The position numbers and the translations under genes were made by a program. Of a DNA stretch of 64,000 nucleotides, positions 24,691 through 37,960 are shown in pieces. Location: positions 38,998,001 to 39,062,000 of the forward strand of contig OU612065.1 of the NCBI GenBank assembly GCA_914767715.1. Direction: 5' to 3'. The stretch comes from Membranipora membranacea. Its lineage: Eukaryota; Bryozoa; Gymnolaemata; Cheilostomatida; Membraniporidae. Numbering within the stretch: position 1 is the first letter of the stretch; every line of letters begins with the position of its first letter. The notes beneath the pieces were generated by a model. That model did not search any database and was not told the origin of the DNA. It was given only the letters and a program-made list of their open reading frames with translations.

Positions 24691-27600
24691 CTATGAATTA
24701 AGAATATCTAACTGTCTTAATGAAAAAATAAGTTGGTGCTCTTGTGGTGCTAACTCGACTCCTTGTACTGGTTCATCAGTAACATCTTGACTACAGTCAG
24801 CCAGTCTAACGCTATACTTCTGCATCAAAGTCGAGAAGATCAAGAACTGCTCTGTTCTTGCTAAGCTTTCTCCGATACATTTTCTTTTCCCTGAAAAAAC
24901 ACGTAAAATGATGCACCAATATCATAATATGATTTACCAGCATGTCAATGTCATGTTATGTACTGGTAGAGACTCCAAAAAATCATCCAATCATGATTTG
25001 AATGGGTGAGTGACTGAACATTGGCAAAAGGAAGGCGGTGAAAAAATCGATTTGCCGAAGACTCACCCTCGTGGGAGTTAAAGTAGTAAGATATTATTGT
25101 TAAATGGCAAATTTTAGCGTTTATAAGCGGCATTAAAGTTTGACTATTACAAAAATGCCATAGCTTGAACAAAATACAGCTTACCAAGCCCGAATGTTAT
25201 GAGTCTCTGCTTCATTAAGTTTGCATCTTCTCCAAGAAATCTCTCAGGTTTGAAAGACTTTGGTTCAGGAAACACATCCTCATCATGGACAACAGAACCT
25301 GCATTACACATCAGCTGAGTCCCAGCTGGTATAGTCTGGAACCATTAGATATGAGTATTAGAGAGTGATCAGTCTGAGCTGACAGCAATGGCATACAAGT
25401 AGTAATGAGTCGTCAGGTGTGAGATCGCTGTCACTATCATTTTTTAATACTCATTTTAAACAGAGTGTCAAGAAAACCCTGCTCACTCCTGCTGTTAAAA
25501 CCCCTGGTTTCTGCCTTTGAAGATGCCTGCCTATCTCCTTGCAGATTATATTAATTGAAACTATGAAGGAATCAGGAGGTAATTTTTTTAAAGTTTGCAT
25601 GCTCAATCAGGGATCCAGCTAGGTGACTGATAATGAATAGCCACATATAGTGACCTTGTCCAAGTTTAAGTTTGCTACAGGTAACAGGATGTATCTGAGC
25701 GTGAATTTGTCAATATAGGCAAATCGATTTTTAATCGAATAAAAACATTCCAATTTTATATCCTTGAGAAAGGACACGGAAGCAACTGTCACTTTATTTC
25801 AACACCCAGTTGGTACCAGAAACTAATTATCAGCAGATGTCTAAGATGGCTGAGGCTCATAAATCATCTGAGGACATAGAGTGAAGGATTAAAAACCATA
25901 ATACTACCAATAGACAGAATTCTTTAGAATACTGGCAATCACATTGCTTATGTATCATTATAATGGAGAAGTACATACCCTGTATTGTAGTGACCACAAT
26001 AACCAATAATTATATAATTATATTTAATTAAATGCAAAAATATTTATCTGCAGTTTTTTTCTCTTTGGCTTAAATTTTCAAGGGCAGAACACAGGAGTTT
26101 TAAGTGATAGGGCAGAGGCATGGCATTTCTTGACACCCGCATCAACATATAATATAAAACTTATATGTATGGCCCTAGAAAAGATCATATTCTATTTGTT
26201 AGTGACTTTTTCATTAAATTCAGAAAAGGTAATTAAATTTAGAAAACTCATTAAGTTCAGAAATTAATATTCTCCATTGAGAACTAAATACAACAGACAT
26301 GTTATTTGAAAAACATCTTAAGATAGTTAAGATCATCGGTTGGGATTTTATCTAATTATATTTACCATATCTCCTATCTGAATATCAGATAAAGAATTGC
26401 GAGGCACTAAGGTGGCTGTCTGATTGCTTTTACGCATCGTTTCTGAGATGACTGCCTCAACGTATTGTAGTTTCTGTCGATCTGAGAGCTGTATCTGTCT
26501 GTCTGAACCTAAATATAATATGTATATACATATGGTTGGAGAGTGGCACTAATGACTTGGGAACCTAGTCGTCACTATAAAAAACACTTCCAAAGCCGGC
26601 AATTCAGTGCCAGTCAATAATATTATACATATATAAACATACCACATATTATCAAATTTATTATGATTTCAAATTAACTTAACATATTTGAACACATTAT
26701 CAATAATGGACTTCATGCATAGACTTAATAATAAATCTAGACAGGACACTATATGGGGCATTAGCATGGAGGCACTGAGGCGCTTTATGGTGGGTGACGT
26801 AACGACATTGTGTGGAAGCAATGATGCTATCATTGATTTACTGTCAACAGTCCGGGTTTTTTGTTGATAACTCAATCAATTTTGATCGGATTTTGAGTTT
26901 ACAAGATTACAATAGATTAAGCAGCTTGTCGCGAACAGTTTGTTACTTATTTTAGGCAATAAAATTTTTGAAGAAAAAAAAGCATCAAGTTGATAACAAG
27001 ATGCTGCTTATTGTAAATCAATTTTCGAACGCGAAATCCGATCAAAATTGATCGAGTTATGAACAAAAAACCTGGATTATTGTCAGTAAATCAATGATAG
27101 CATTATTGCCTCTACACCTTCCAATGAAGTAACGTCACCCACAATTTAGTGTCTCACTTCAGCTGTATATGATATCCTGTCTAGGTTCATTATTGAGTCT
27201 ATGAGTTTATGTTCTGTTTGTGAAGCAAAGCAGATTTGACATCAGTCTTACCTATTTCTGTGTCGATCTGCTGATGAACTTGAGCCTGCACTTTAGGATA
27301 TAAACACATATAGAGCAGTGCCCATCTCATTGATGTAGATGTAGTTTCTGTTCCAGCTCCATATAGTTGCGCGATAGCGATATGAGCATTTTTTTCTAAA
27401 AAAGATACAATATGATCAACAATTTCTGTAGTTTGTTTCAGTAATGGTGACGCTATGAGTATGGTGGAAATTAGCGCGGCTCAGCTATCACATATATCAA
27501 AGATGCTTGTAACCCATTTTTTACCTAACAAAGAATACAGACAGACCTAAAATCAATTATTATTTTTTTAAGGCTAATGCTATGGAAATTTATCTCTTCA

Positions 27601-30600
27601 ATGATATAACACAGCTGAATAGAATTGTTTTTCCTCCCTTATGATGAGATATAATTGGATTTGAAAGTCATTCTGCCTTTTTGCCGCAAAGAAACCAATC
27701 CTAGAAATTCAACAGAACTACGATTTTGTTGTATCCAACAAATCAACTTGATATTTTTTATACACTATATTCTTGGTGCATTTATAATTAATTAGGGAAT
27801 GCCAAGTGTCAAACTAAGAAGTGAAGAATTATGACTGCTGCACAATCATATTGAGGGTATGATATATAATGTCATAGACTATATTGTTTGTGCCTGGCAT
27901 TATATGTTGTACCCTCAATATGATTTGCAGCAGTCATAATTCTTCACCTCCTAGTTTGACACTTGGCATTCCCTTTTTATTTATACAAATATGTGTCTTT
28001 ATAAATCTTCCTTACTAGTGTGAAGGTTAGGGTGACTATCATCATGATCTCTGGTGAAGAGACTTATCAGCCTTTGTGTAGGATGCATCAGTCCCTCTCC
28101 ATCGTTGTTATTGTGATGAGTTTGCTCCGCTATTCTTTCGATTGTTGGACCTATGACATCATCCTTAAAACAAATAAAAATGTATAAGAGACAGAGATGA
28201 CCATCTTCGTGTGACAATCTCTTGTACAAGAGAGAATATGTCAGATTGGTCATTCTAAATTAGTTTCATCCCAGTAAATGCCTCTGCTGGAGGCCCTAAC
28301 TGGTCATAACCAAAGATGGAGATGGCCTAACTGTTGAATCTGTAATGAGTTGTCTTTACACTGTATCACAACTCTGTAAAAGTATTAACGGAATCATTGA
28401 ACAAAAAAGTATTAAGTGCATCATCAAAAAGTCAGCATAGCAACTAATGAGTGACTAGCAAATAAAAGGAATAACATTAGGAACAATTAATTATCATATC
28501 AAGATAAGGTAGTTCACTGGTATGTATGATAAGCATGCAGTTGGAAATAAAAATGTAATGAGTTTATGAATTTACCATTAAGTACTTTTCCCTCCTGGCT
28601 GTAGAATATGGTAACTGATCTAGGATGGGTATGTTTTTGGTTATGCAGTTAATCATCAGGCAAGTAACTGTTTCGTGGACAGACTCAACAAAGATCTTCT
28701 GTTCACTTTTATCGTATTCAAACCTCTGGTTGAATAACATCTGAGATATTACATTAGAGGAGAGCCTCCTGAGACTGTGAGAAAAAAAAAAGATTTGTCA
28801 AAAAATATACAGCTGAGGATCAGGTACAGGGAGCACACAATAACTCAGTTGTTGTTGTTGTGAATTCTGATAGTACTAACATAGTATGATGATAACTATC
28901 TTTTTTTTAAAACAGTGTCGCCCTATGACTTCGGGTACCAACAGTGGTTAGCACTGAGGTGCAGCTTCAATCCCTGATTCCACAGTTGCATAGCATTCCT
29001 TATGGTCAATGAAATTAAACATGAACTATTATGACTTTTGTGTTACGGAAGTGCTCAGGCTCTACTTGGTGGCTGCATACTAACCACCTGGACAACACAT
29101 GAACTTCAGGGGATAATTTCAACATCCATTTTAGATGATGAAGGATGCGCTGCATCAGTCAGGTGATAACAGTTCCGAAATTTCTCCAAGACGTCACAGA
29201 GTAATGATATACAGAGGGGCCACTTCAGTGATCGTTATAGTGCCTGCGGTTATTATCCACTGGGGGAAATTCATCAATCTGGCCACCTGCCAATTTCAGA
29301 ATATATATAAGTTACAGTGGAGTTTTGTCATGCAGACATAGCCACCTTTGATAGGTCATAATTCATTCTGTATTTATCCTAAAGACTGATTTCTAACTTT
29401 TCTGAAATGTCCAATCTTCAAGCTATACACCATATTATTGTCATCTTTTGCTAGGATACATGGGCTATGAGTAATCCAGGTTTTTTAAATGAGTTTTATC
29501 ATATAGATTTACATGGGGCCTTAGGTCAATGCACGGACATTTCCTAATTTTGATGACCAGCCGTCTATCAATTGTCACATGTAAATCTATATGAAAAAAC
29601 TCATTTTAAAAACCTGGATTCCTCTTAGCCTATGAATCCTAGCAAAAAATGACAATAATATGATGTATAGCTTGAAACTTGGACATTCCAACAAAGTTGG
29701 AAATCAGTCTTTAGGATATAAACAGAATCAAAGGTAGGGATGTCTGCAAGAAAAATGCCATTATAACATATAGAGATAATGAGTTTTTGGCATCCTGCTG
29801 TGCACAATTTTCCCCCAGTGAATCAAAAACCACAGGCACTATAACTATCATTGAAGTGTCCTCTCTGTATATCCTTACTCTGTGAAGACGTGCTAACTGG
29901 GGTGTAGATTTAGATTTAGATTTAGATTTATTAGGTATTTTTGTCAAAGACAAAATACAATTATTCATGGAATGCTCTAATGTTCTAATTGAAACATTAA
30001 AAAGAAAATTTTTTTTTAAATATTTTCTATTTTTGCTTGTTGTTGGTTACTCTGATGGGATTTCAATACACAAGCTCACCTATGTGTTGATACAGGTTTT
30101 CCAATATGGGGTTGAATGAAATGATTTATGTATATTTCTACTTCTTCAACTATCTTATCTTCACTTCTCCGCTTGCCCATCCCTTCATCTCTAAGGATAG
30201 ATAGGAATGAGGACCTAACTGTTCGCCAATTATGTTCAGGTGCAAAGACCAGTCCTGATAAAATAAAAAACAAATTCTGGTCTGGTAGCATTTCGTCAGA
30301 TTTAAGAGTGTCTGGTTCTTCCATCAGAAATAAAGTGAGCACTAGTGGATTTTAACACAGATTTAGTCACAGATCATAGCAACTGGAATGTTCACATTAT
30401 AAAAAGACATATAGCTATTCATTTCCGCAATCACAGCTCCTTTCAAATGAAGATATGTTCAATACAGAGTTTTGTACCGGTTAGAATAAACGAGTCTTTC
30501 CTATATCCACATTTTATTACATCCCTGACAATATTATCAAAACAAAATGTACGCGGAAACATGCCTACCTGGGTATTGGAGGCCAAGCTCCTCCAAATAC

Positions 30601-31455
30601 TTGGTGGTGGTATGTGGAGATCTGATACTAGTCTTGTTACCAAGTGAAACCCAGAGATGATGAGTCATACTATAACCTGATGAGACAACTATCAGTTTGC
30701 CACCCATCTCAAACGAGAACAGCTGTTAAAATACGGCAACCATTATAAAATATCATCTAAAGTCATCTGCTTTAGATAAAATACATTTTCTATCATTGTG
30801 TATCAAGACTGGATTTGATTTTTTGATTTACAATCACAATAGGCATCAATGTAGTAAACGGACTACATGATAAAGACACAAAGAATCACTTGCCTACAGC
30901 CTACAATAATGGAATAGATAAAAGAATAACGGCAAAATACAGTGGCTATTTTCTAATTATAGTCCGATTTTAGTGGTAGCCCCAAAGAGCATTAAAAAAG
31001 CCCACAACATACAAACATATATAATATCTCATGTGAAATGGAGAGCAGATTCTCAAATTTAATTACATTGCACATTTTTCAACCAATCCACCCAAAGTCT
31101 ATCGCCGTTTTCTCTGATGTTAATGGCTTACTCAAAGCACCCAGATCTTACAGGAGGATCGGTATCCTCAGGTCGACATGCTGGATTGGCTTTCAAAATA
31201 TACCAGTTGAAGTGGATCGATGATAATAATTCTCTATTTATTGTATGAGCTAATCTTTGTACTTACGTCGCCGTATATCTTTCTGTATTTGTTGAAAAAC
31301 TTTTCAATTGTTCCACAGAGTATGATCTGTAGAAGATTTCCAATGAACGGTAGTCTGAATGGCCCAGGTGGGAAACCCTCTGGTCTTTTTTGTATCCCAT
31401 TACACAGGAGGTAGGTAAGCAGGAATAAAAGCACAGCTATCAACCACACAAACAT
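24691..31455 (-). CDS. Cytochrome P450, CYP2-like (copy A), nine exons, complete
   Basis: Exons, minus strand: 31455-31267, 30722-30569, 30254-30080, 28774-28576, 28163-28016, 27395-27252, 26508-26366, 25335-25185 and 24890-24691. All junctions are GT-AG with matching phases and give 500 residues without a stop. N-terminal signal anchor (about 2-18), then the proline hinge FPPGPFRLPFIGN; C-helix WRTVR (124-128); I-helix AGTETT (302-307); K-helix ETMR (359-362); PERF (414-417); haem loop FGLGKRKCIG with axial Cys439, split by intron 8. Nine exons and about 500 residues match the microsomal CYP2 plan. It would be an ER-anchored monooxygenase taking electrons from P450 reductase; the substrate cannot be told. 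It is the only complete member of the cluster. Its introns hold three foldback elements. The exon 2 product is atypical (SMTHHLWVSLGNKTSIRSP), but copy D keeps it, so it is probably real. Confidence 0.92.
26718..27203. mobile_element. 486-bp foldback element in intron 6 of P450 copy A
   Basis: The two halves are imperfect reverse complements over nearly the whole length. CATAGACTTAATAATAAATC at the left pairs with GGTTCATTATTGAGTCTATG at the right. Inner blocks such as CTAGACAGGA/TCCTGTCTAG, TGACGTAAC/GTAACGTCA, and ATCATTGATTTACTG/CAGTAAATCAATGAT also pair. The centre is near 26960. No coding capacity. No clear target duplication was found. Confidence 0.8.
27795..27973. mobile_element. 179-bp palindromic MITE in intron 5 of P450 copy A
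   Basis: GGGAATGCCAAGTGTCAAAC at the left end is mirrored by GTTTGACACTTGGCATTCCC at the right end. Inner blocks (GAAGAATTATGACTGCTGC / GCAGCAGTCATAATTCTTC and AATCATATTGAGGGTA / TACCCTCAATATGATT) also pair, so the element is almost one hairpin. TA at the outer edges suggests a Tc1/mariner-type target, which is uncertain. The same element sits at the same place in copy B, so it predates that duplication. Confidence 0.85.
29195..29884. mobile_element. 690-bp foldback element in intron 3 of P450 copy A, with target duplication
   Basis: The ends CACAGAGTAATGATATACAG and CTGTATATCCTTACTCTGTG are inverted repeats. The arms pair through most of the element, with a centre near 29540 (CATATAGATTTACATG and its mirror). 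AAGACGT repeats directly at 29188-29194 and 29885-29891, a 7-bp target duplication. The matching intron of copy B (near 34940-34965) lacks the element. A partial copy lies at 51749-52120. Confidence 0.88.
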
Positions 31456-32244
31456 ACTTGTTGTACGACTTGCACAGATTTAAAGAATGTTTCTTGTCTG
31501 AAGGTTTCAAGCTGATTAAACTTTGAATGTGATGGTTGAGTTGGTAATGATACGATTAATAATTGAATATAATAATAGTTGACACCAGATAAATATAGAA
31601 AGTTGTCACTTTCCCGTTTTGTTTTCTTCATGTCACATACTTCCTGTCACTGATATTCATTGTTATATTGGTTCGTTTTTGGCAGAGTGATGCATACAAT
31701 ACACAATATTCATTACAGCATCTGTCCAATCATCTCATCATTTCACAGGTACTGGTTTTTTGTTTATGCTGTATCATATAACCAAACCATATTAACCAAG
31801 ATATTATTCTAATTAATTATTTTAAACCACCAATGATTTTATTGCAAGGACACCATTTTAAATAGCACAACAGTTACAAAGTGGACCCAAAGTGCCCTAC
31901 TTATCTCATAAATTCACCACAGCTATGATAATCACGTTTCATGTACCACCCCGCAAGGTAGATGCATGTCAAGAAAACAAATATTTTTTAAATAATACAA
32001 CCATTAATTGATGAAAATGTATTGCAGAAAACAAATTAATTTATTAGTATTGATTATTTTTCATTATGATTAATAGCTGTAATATCGGCTACGAGTTGTC
32101 TTAAAGTGAAAATGCAAGTTAGAAAATGGGCGCTGTGTCCCCTTTTATGTCCGGAAGGGACAACTATTTTGAGCGTGTCACTGAGATCCTACTGAGAATA
32201 TCAACAAATAGAGTTGATCTACTTTTCATTGTTGCCTGCGAATT

Positions 32245-35200
32245 ATCTCAATTATCTTATCATCTCAATGAAAAAAAATAAGTTTGTGCTCTTGCGGTGC
32301 CAACTCGGCTCCCTGCACTGGATCATCAGCAACATCTAGACTCCGATACATTTTCTTTTCCCTGAATAAAACATGTAAAACAAATCACTTCCTCATCATG
32401 GACAACAGAACCTGCATTACACATCAGCTGAGTCCCAGCTGGTATAGTCTAGAAATATTGTGTCAACGGCAACTGGAGGGATCAGTCTGAGCTGACAGCA
32501 ACAGCATACATATTGTATTGTGCCAGCTGATGTGAGTTCACGGTTCTCATTTTGATACAGGAGTTACTTGAGCTTGTTTTCATCTGTATATACAAATTAA
32601 TTTGTGATAATTATAGAACATTTTATTTTATAACCTTGAGAAAGGACAGGCAGGCAACTGGCATTATATTTCAAAACCGGTCGGTGCCGAAACTGATCAT
32701 CAGCCAGAGAGAGCAAATATGACAAAGAGTGAATGATTAAAAATCCATAATACTACCAACAGACTGAATTCTATAGTATAGTGGCAATAACATTGGATAT
32801 ATATAATATAATGGAGAAGTACACTTACCCTGTATTGTAGTGACCACGACAATAAATAGCAGCATATGATTATATTTTAATTTAATTCAATTAAATGCAA
32901 AAGATAGGGCAGAGGCATGGCATTGTTCTTCCTACCACCCCATAAACATAATATAAAACTTATTTATTGTTATATAAAAATCATGTTCGATATAAAAATG
33001 TGTCAATCACAGTAATCCTCCTCAGACAATCTCAACAATAATGAGGTTTAATATAATTAAATTAAAAATTTTACCTGTTAACATGTAACTCCTTGATTAT
33101 AACAATCAGTCTGGATATGCTAAGGCTCAACCATCTCCTGATAATTGTTCAATTTAATACCCCTTGAGTTATTGAATCCTATAACCCTCAGGACTAAAAT
33201 CAATGAAAATCTCTATATATTGATCACATCTTGTCAACCAAACTTGTTGAAATAGATATGGCACCGACATTTCAATCAGTCAGACAGGCAATCAGATAGA
33301 ATGATATATCTTATTGTTCTCTAGTTCAAATTTAGTTACAATCCGCTACTGTACAAGGTCACGATGATGGACGCAACATCAATAGTATTTCTGGCATTCA
33401 TTAGGTTCTAGTTGCACAAATTTCGGTGTTATGCAGGGTATCGGGTTTCCACTTTTCTAACAATGTTTTGGCATCGGCTTCCTTTTTAAGCTGTAGCATA
33501 TATTTAGGTTGTGTTTATAAATAAAAAAGGTGCATTTGTAAGTAAATATGGAATGCCAAGTGTCAAACTAACAGGTGAAGAATTATGACTGCTGCACAAT
33601 CATATTGAGGGTATGAAATATAATGTCATAGACTATATTGTTGGTGCCTGGCATTATATATTGTACCCTCAATATGATTGTGCAGCAGTCATAATTCTTC
33701 ACCTCCTAGTTTGTCACTTGGCATTCCCTATTTATTTATACAAATATGTGTATTAATAAATCTTCCTTACTAGTGTGAAGGTTAGGGTGACTCTCATCAT
33801 GATCTCTGGTGAGAAGACTTATCAGCCTTTGTGTAGGATGCATCAGTCCCTCTCCATCGTTGTTATTGTGATGAGTTTGCTCCGCTATTCTTTCGATTGT
33901 TGGACCTATGACATCATCCTTAAAACAAATAAAAATGTATAAGAGACAGAGATAACCATCTTCGTGTGACAATCTCTTGTACAAGAGAGAATATGTCAGA
34001 TTGGTCATTCTAAATTAGTTTCATCCCAGTAAATGCCTCTGCTGGAGGCCCTAACTGGTCATAACCAAAGATGGAGATGTCCTAACTGTTGAATATGTAA
34101 TGAGTTGTCTTTACACTGTATCACAACTCTGTAAAAGTATTAATGGAATCATTGAACAAAAAAGTAGTTTAAGTGCATCATCAAACAGTCAGCATACAAC
34201 TAATGAGTGACTAGCAAATAAAAGGAATAACATTCGAACAATTAATAATCATATCAAGATAAGATTGTTCACTGGTATGTATGATAAGCATGCAGTTGGA
34301 AATAAAAATGTAATGAGTTTATGAATTTGCCATTAAGTACTTTTCCCTCCTGGCTGTAGAAAATGGTAACTGATCTAGGATGGATATGTTTTTGGTTATG
34401 CAGTTAATCATCAGGCAAGTAACTGTTTCATGGACAGACTCAACAAAGATCTTCTGTTCACTTTTATCGTATTCAATCCTCTGGCCGAATAACATCTGAG
34501 ATATTACATTAGAGGAGAGCCTCCTGAGACTGTGAGAAAAAAAAAGATTTGTCAAAAAATATACAGCTGAAGATCAGGTACAGGGAGCACACAATAACTC
34601 AGTTGTTGTTGTTGTGAATTCTGATAGTACTAAAATAGTATGATGATAACTATCTTTTTTTTCAAAACAGTGTCGCACTATGACTTCGGGCACCAACAGC
34701 GGTTAGAACTGAGGTGCAGCTTCAATCCCTGATTCCACAGTTGCATAGCATTCCTTATGGTCAATGAAATTAAACATGAACTATTATGACTTTTGTGTTA
34801 TGGAAGTGCTCAAGCTCTACTTGGTGGCTGCATACTAACCACCTGGACAACACATGAACTTCAGGGGATAATTTCAACATCCATTTTAGATGATGAAGGA
34901 AGCGCTGCATCAGTCAGATGATAACAGTTCCAAAATTTCTTCACAACATGTTTACTGGAGTGTGTGTTCTAATTGAATAATTAAAAGGAAAATTCTTTTC
35001 AAGATGTTTTCGATATTTGCTTGTTTTCGGTTACTCTGATGGGATGTCAAAACACAAGCTCACCTGTGTGTCGATACAGGTTCTCCAATATTGAGTTGAA
35101 TGAAATGAATGACGTATATTTCTATTTCTTCAACTATCTTATCTTCACTTCTCCGCTTGCCCATCCCTTCATCTCTAAGGATAGATAGGACTGAGGACCG

Positions 35201-35944
35201 AACTGTCGGCCAATGATGTTCAGGTGCAAAGACCATTATAAAATATCATCTAAAGTCATCTGCTTTAGATAAAATACATTTTCTATCATTGTGTATCAAG
35301 ACTGGATTTGTTTTTTAATTTACAATCGCAATAAGCATCATTGTAGTAAACGGACTACATGATAAAGACACAAAGAATCACTTGCCTACAACCTACAATA
35401 ATGGAATAGATAAAAGAATAACTGTAAAATACAGTGGCTATTTTCTAATTATAGTCCGATTTTAGTGGTAGCCCCCAAGAGCATTAAACAAAGCCCACAG
35501 CATACAAATATATATAATATCTCATGTGAAATAGAGAGCAGATTCTCAAATTTAATAACATTGTACATTTTTCAACCAATCCACCCAAAGTCTATCGCCG
35601 TTTTCTCTGATGTTAATGGTTTACTCAAAGCGCACCGATCTTACAGGAGGATCGGTATCCTCAGGTCGACAGCTGGATTGACTTTCAAAATATACCAGTT
35701 GAAGTGGATCGATGAAAATTATTCTATTTTTATTTGCATTGCTCTTTGTACTTACGTCGCCGTATATCTTACTGTATTTGTTGAAAAACCTTTCAATTGT
35801 TCCACAGAGTATGATCTGTAGAAGATTTCCAATGAACGGTAGTCTGAATGGCCCAGGTGGGAAACCCTCTGGTCTTTTTTGTATCCCATTACACAAGAGG
35901 TAGGTAAGCAGGAATAAAAGCACAGCCATCAACCACACAAACAT
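32245..35944 (-). pseudogene. Cytochrome P450 copy B, broken (lacks exons 2, 6 and 7)
   Basis: Exon 1 (35944-35756), exon 3 (35234-35064, first 20 or so bases and acceptor lost), exon 4 (34529-34331) and exon 5 (33918-33771) are very close to copy A and open. Exon 2, intron 2 and the exon 3 acceptor are gone: GCAAAGACC of exon 3 runs straight into ATTATAAAATATC of intron 1. The exon 4 donor is GC (ATG|GCAAAT) where copy A has GT. Exons 6 and 7 are not found. 32380-32455 keeps a 5' piece of exon 8, and about 32245-32375 keeps a piece of exon 9 with an internal deletion. Non-coding similarity is as high as in exons, so the duplication is young. Confidence 0.88.
33550..33729. mobile_element. Palindromic MITE in intron 5 of P450 copy B
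   Basis: Same element and position as 27795-27973. The left end reads TGGAATGCCAAGTGTC (one base off) and the right end is GTCACTTGGCATTCCC. Copies A and B differ by scattered substitutions only. Confidence 0.85.
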
Positions 35945-37504
35945 ACTTGTTGTATGACTTGCACAGATTTAAAGAATGTTTCTTGTCTGAAGGTTTCAAG
36001 TTCATTAGACCTTGAAATGATGGTTGAGTTGGTAATGATACGATTAATAATTGAATATAATAATAGTTGACACCAGATAAATATAGAAAGTTGTCAATTT
36101 CCCGTTTTGTTTTTTTCATGTCACATACTTCCTGTGACTGATATTCATTGTTTTATTGGTTCGTTTTTGGCAGAGTGATGCATACAATACACAATATTCA
36201 TTACAGCATCTGTCCAATCATCTCATCATTTCACAGGTACTGGTTCTTTGTTTATGCTGTATCATATAACCAAACCATATTAACCAAGATATTATTCTAA
36301 TTAATTATTTTAAACCACCAATGATTTTATTGCAAGGACACCATTTTAAATAGCACAACAGTTACAAAGTGGACCCAAAGTGCCCTACTTATCTCATAAA
36401 TTCACCACAGCTATGATAATCACATTTCATGTACCACCCCACAGGGTAGATGCATGTCTAGAAAACAAATATTTCTTTAATAATACAACCATTAATTGAT
36501 GAAAAATATTGTGGAAAATAAATTAATTTATATTTATTGATTATTTTTCAGAAGCTATAAACATCTTAAACTAATCAATTGCGCCCATTTACTCTGCATC
36601 ACCAAGGGAAATGTTTACAGTCAAAAATTGTATTTCGAATCTTGTGACATGATAAATTTTGATGTCATCTGACCCCAAGATTTTGCTGCCATAACAGAAC
36701 GAGTCCGAGCACATCATACATTGATAGTATTTACCAGTTGTATGACCTTATATTTATCCCAAAAAATATTATAGTATGACTGCTTCGAGTTGGATTTGGT
36801 ATTTACCTATCACCATAACATTTTTGATGTCCTGTGCTTTTGCGGTCATGATAGGTACTGAGTATGACGTTTTGCTTGAATTGCAGTACTTAGTATACTC
36901 AGTAACCTAAATAATACTCCACTGCAGCAAAACCAACCAACCACCATGTCTATTATGGAGAATAATATATCACATTACAGAAATCTAAACATTTTTATGA
37001 TATATTCATTGAATTTATGAGATTGATCGGTTTTGATCGGCTGGCATTGAGTTCGGATCAGCTGCAGCACAAGCGGATATAGCTGATACAGAGGATTATT
37101 ATCTGTGTAACAACCTAACAGTTTGAGGATATAGAAAGGCGGCTATACAAAAGCTTATGATAACTATGATTTTAAATTAATGAATAATGTAATAATGTAA
37201 TAATGACTGTTTTTCTGGTCATGAATGTCAGGAAGTAAGGAAGTTGAGGCGCATGTAAGGATATTTTCTTACTCTGTGGCTGTAACATGTATACCTAGAT
37301 CTGCCCAAATCTGGTAATCATTATTATTAATAGCTGTAATATCGGGTACGAGTTGTCTTAAAGCGAAAATGCAAGTCAAAAAATGGGAGCCGCGGCCCTT
37401 TTTATGTACAGGAGGGAAACTTTTCTGAGCATGTCACTGAGGTATTTCTCAGAATATCAACAAATTGAAATTATCTGCTTACTGCTTGTGCCTGTGAATT
37501 ATCT

Positions 37505-37960
37505 CAATTATCTTATTATCTCAATTAAGTTTGTGTTCTTGTGGTGCTAACTCGACTCCTTGTACTGGTTCATCAGTAACATCTTGAATACAGTCAGCAG
37601 GTCTAATGCTGTACTTCTGCATCAAAGTTGAGAAGATTAAGAACTGCTCCATTTTCTCTAAGCTTTCTCAAATAAATTTTCTTTTCCTTGAATAAACACG
37701 TAAAACTAAGCATTGAAGAAGGTGGTTTAGGAAATCGATTTGCCGAAGACTCACCCTCGAGTGAGTTTAAGCGGTTAGACAAATAACAGCAATTAAACGC
37801 GAAGTTAAAGTTTGTCAAATACCATAATGTCATGCCTTAAAAAAATGTAACTTCCCAAGCCCGAATGTTATGAGTTTCTCGGGTTTGAAAGACTTCGGTT
37901 CAAGAAACACATCCTCATCATGGACAACGGAACCTGCATTACACATCAGCAACAGCATAC
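37505..37960 (-). pseudogene. Cytochrome P450 copy C, 3' remnant (exons 8-9)
   Basis: About 37690-37505 matches exon 9 of copy A. The haem-loop TGT (Cys) has become TTT (Phe), and a following Gly codon (GGA) is now TGA. Pieces of exon 8 lie at about 37960-37855 with deletions (the PERF segment is gone). 38200-38650 corresponds to intron 7 of copy A and to 32580-33010 of copy B. Beyond 38650 copies B and C share sequence with each other but not with A, to about 39025. No exons 1-7 are seen. Non-functional. Confidence 0.85.

Noticed and set aside
28016-28253. Exon 5 frame of P450 copy A as a stand-alone small gene
   Set aside because: It has splice signals on both sides and is in phase with exons 4 and 6.
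32245-35944. Copy B as a complete alternative P450 gene
   Set aside because: Exons 2, 6 and 7 are missing and only pieces of exons 8 and 9 remain.
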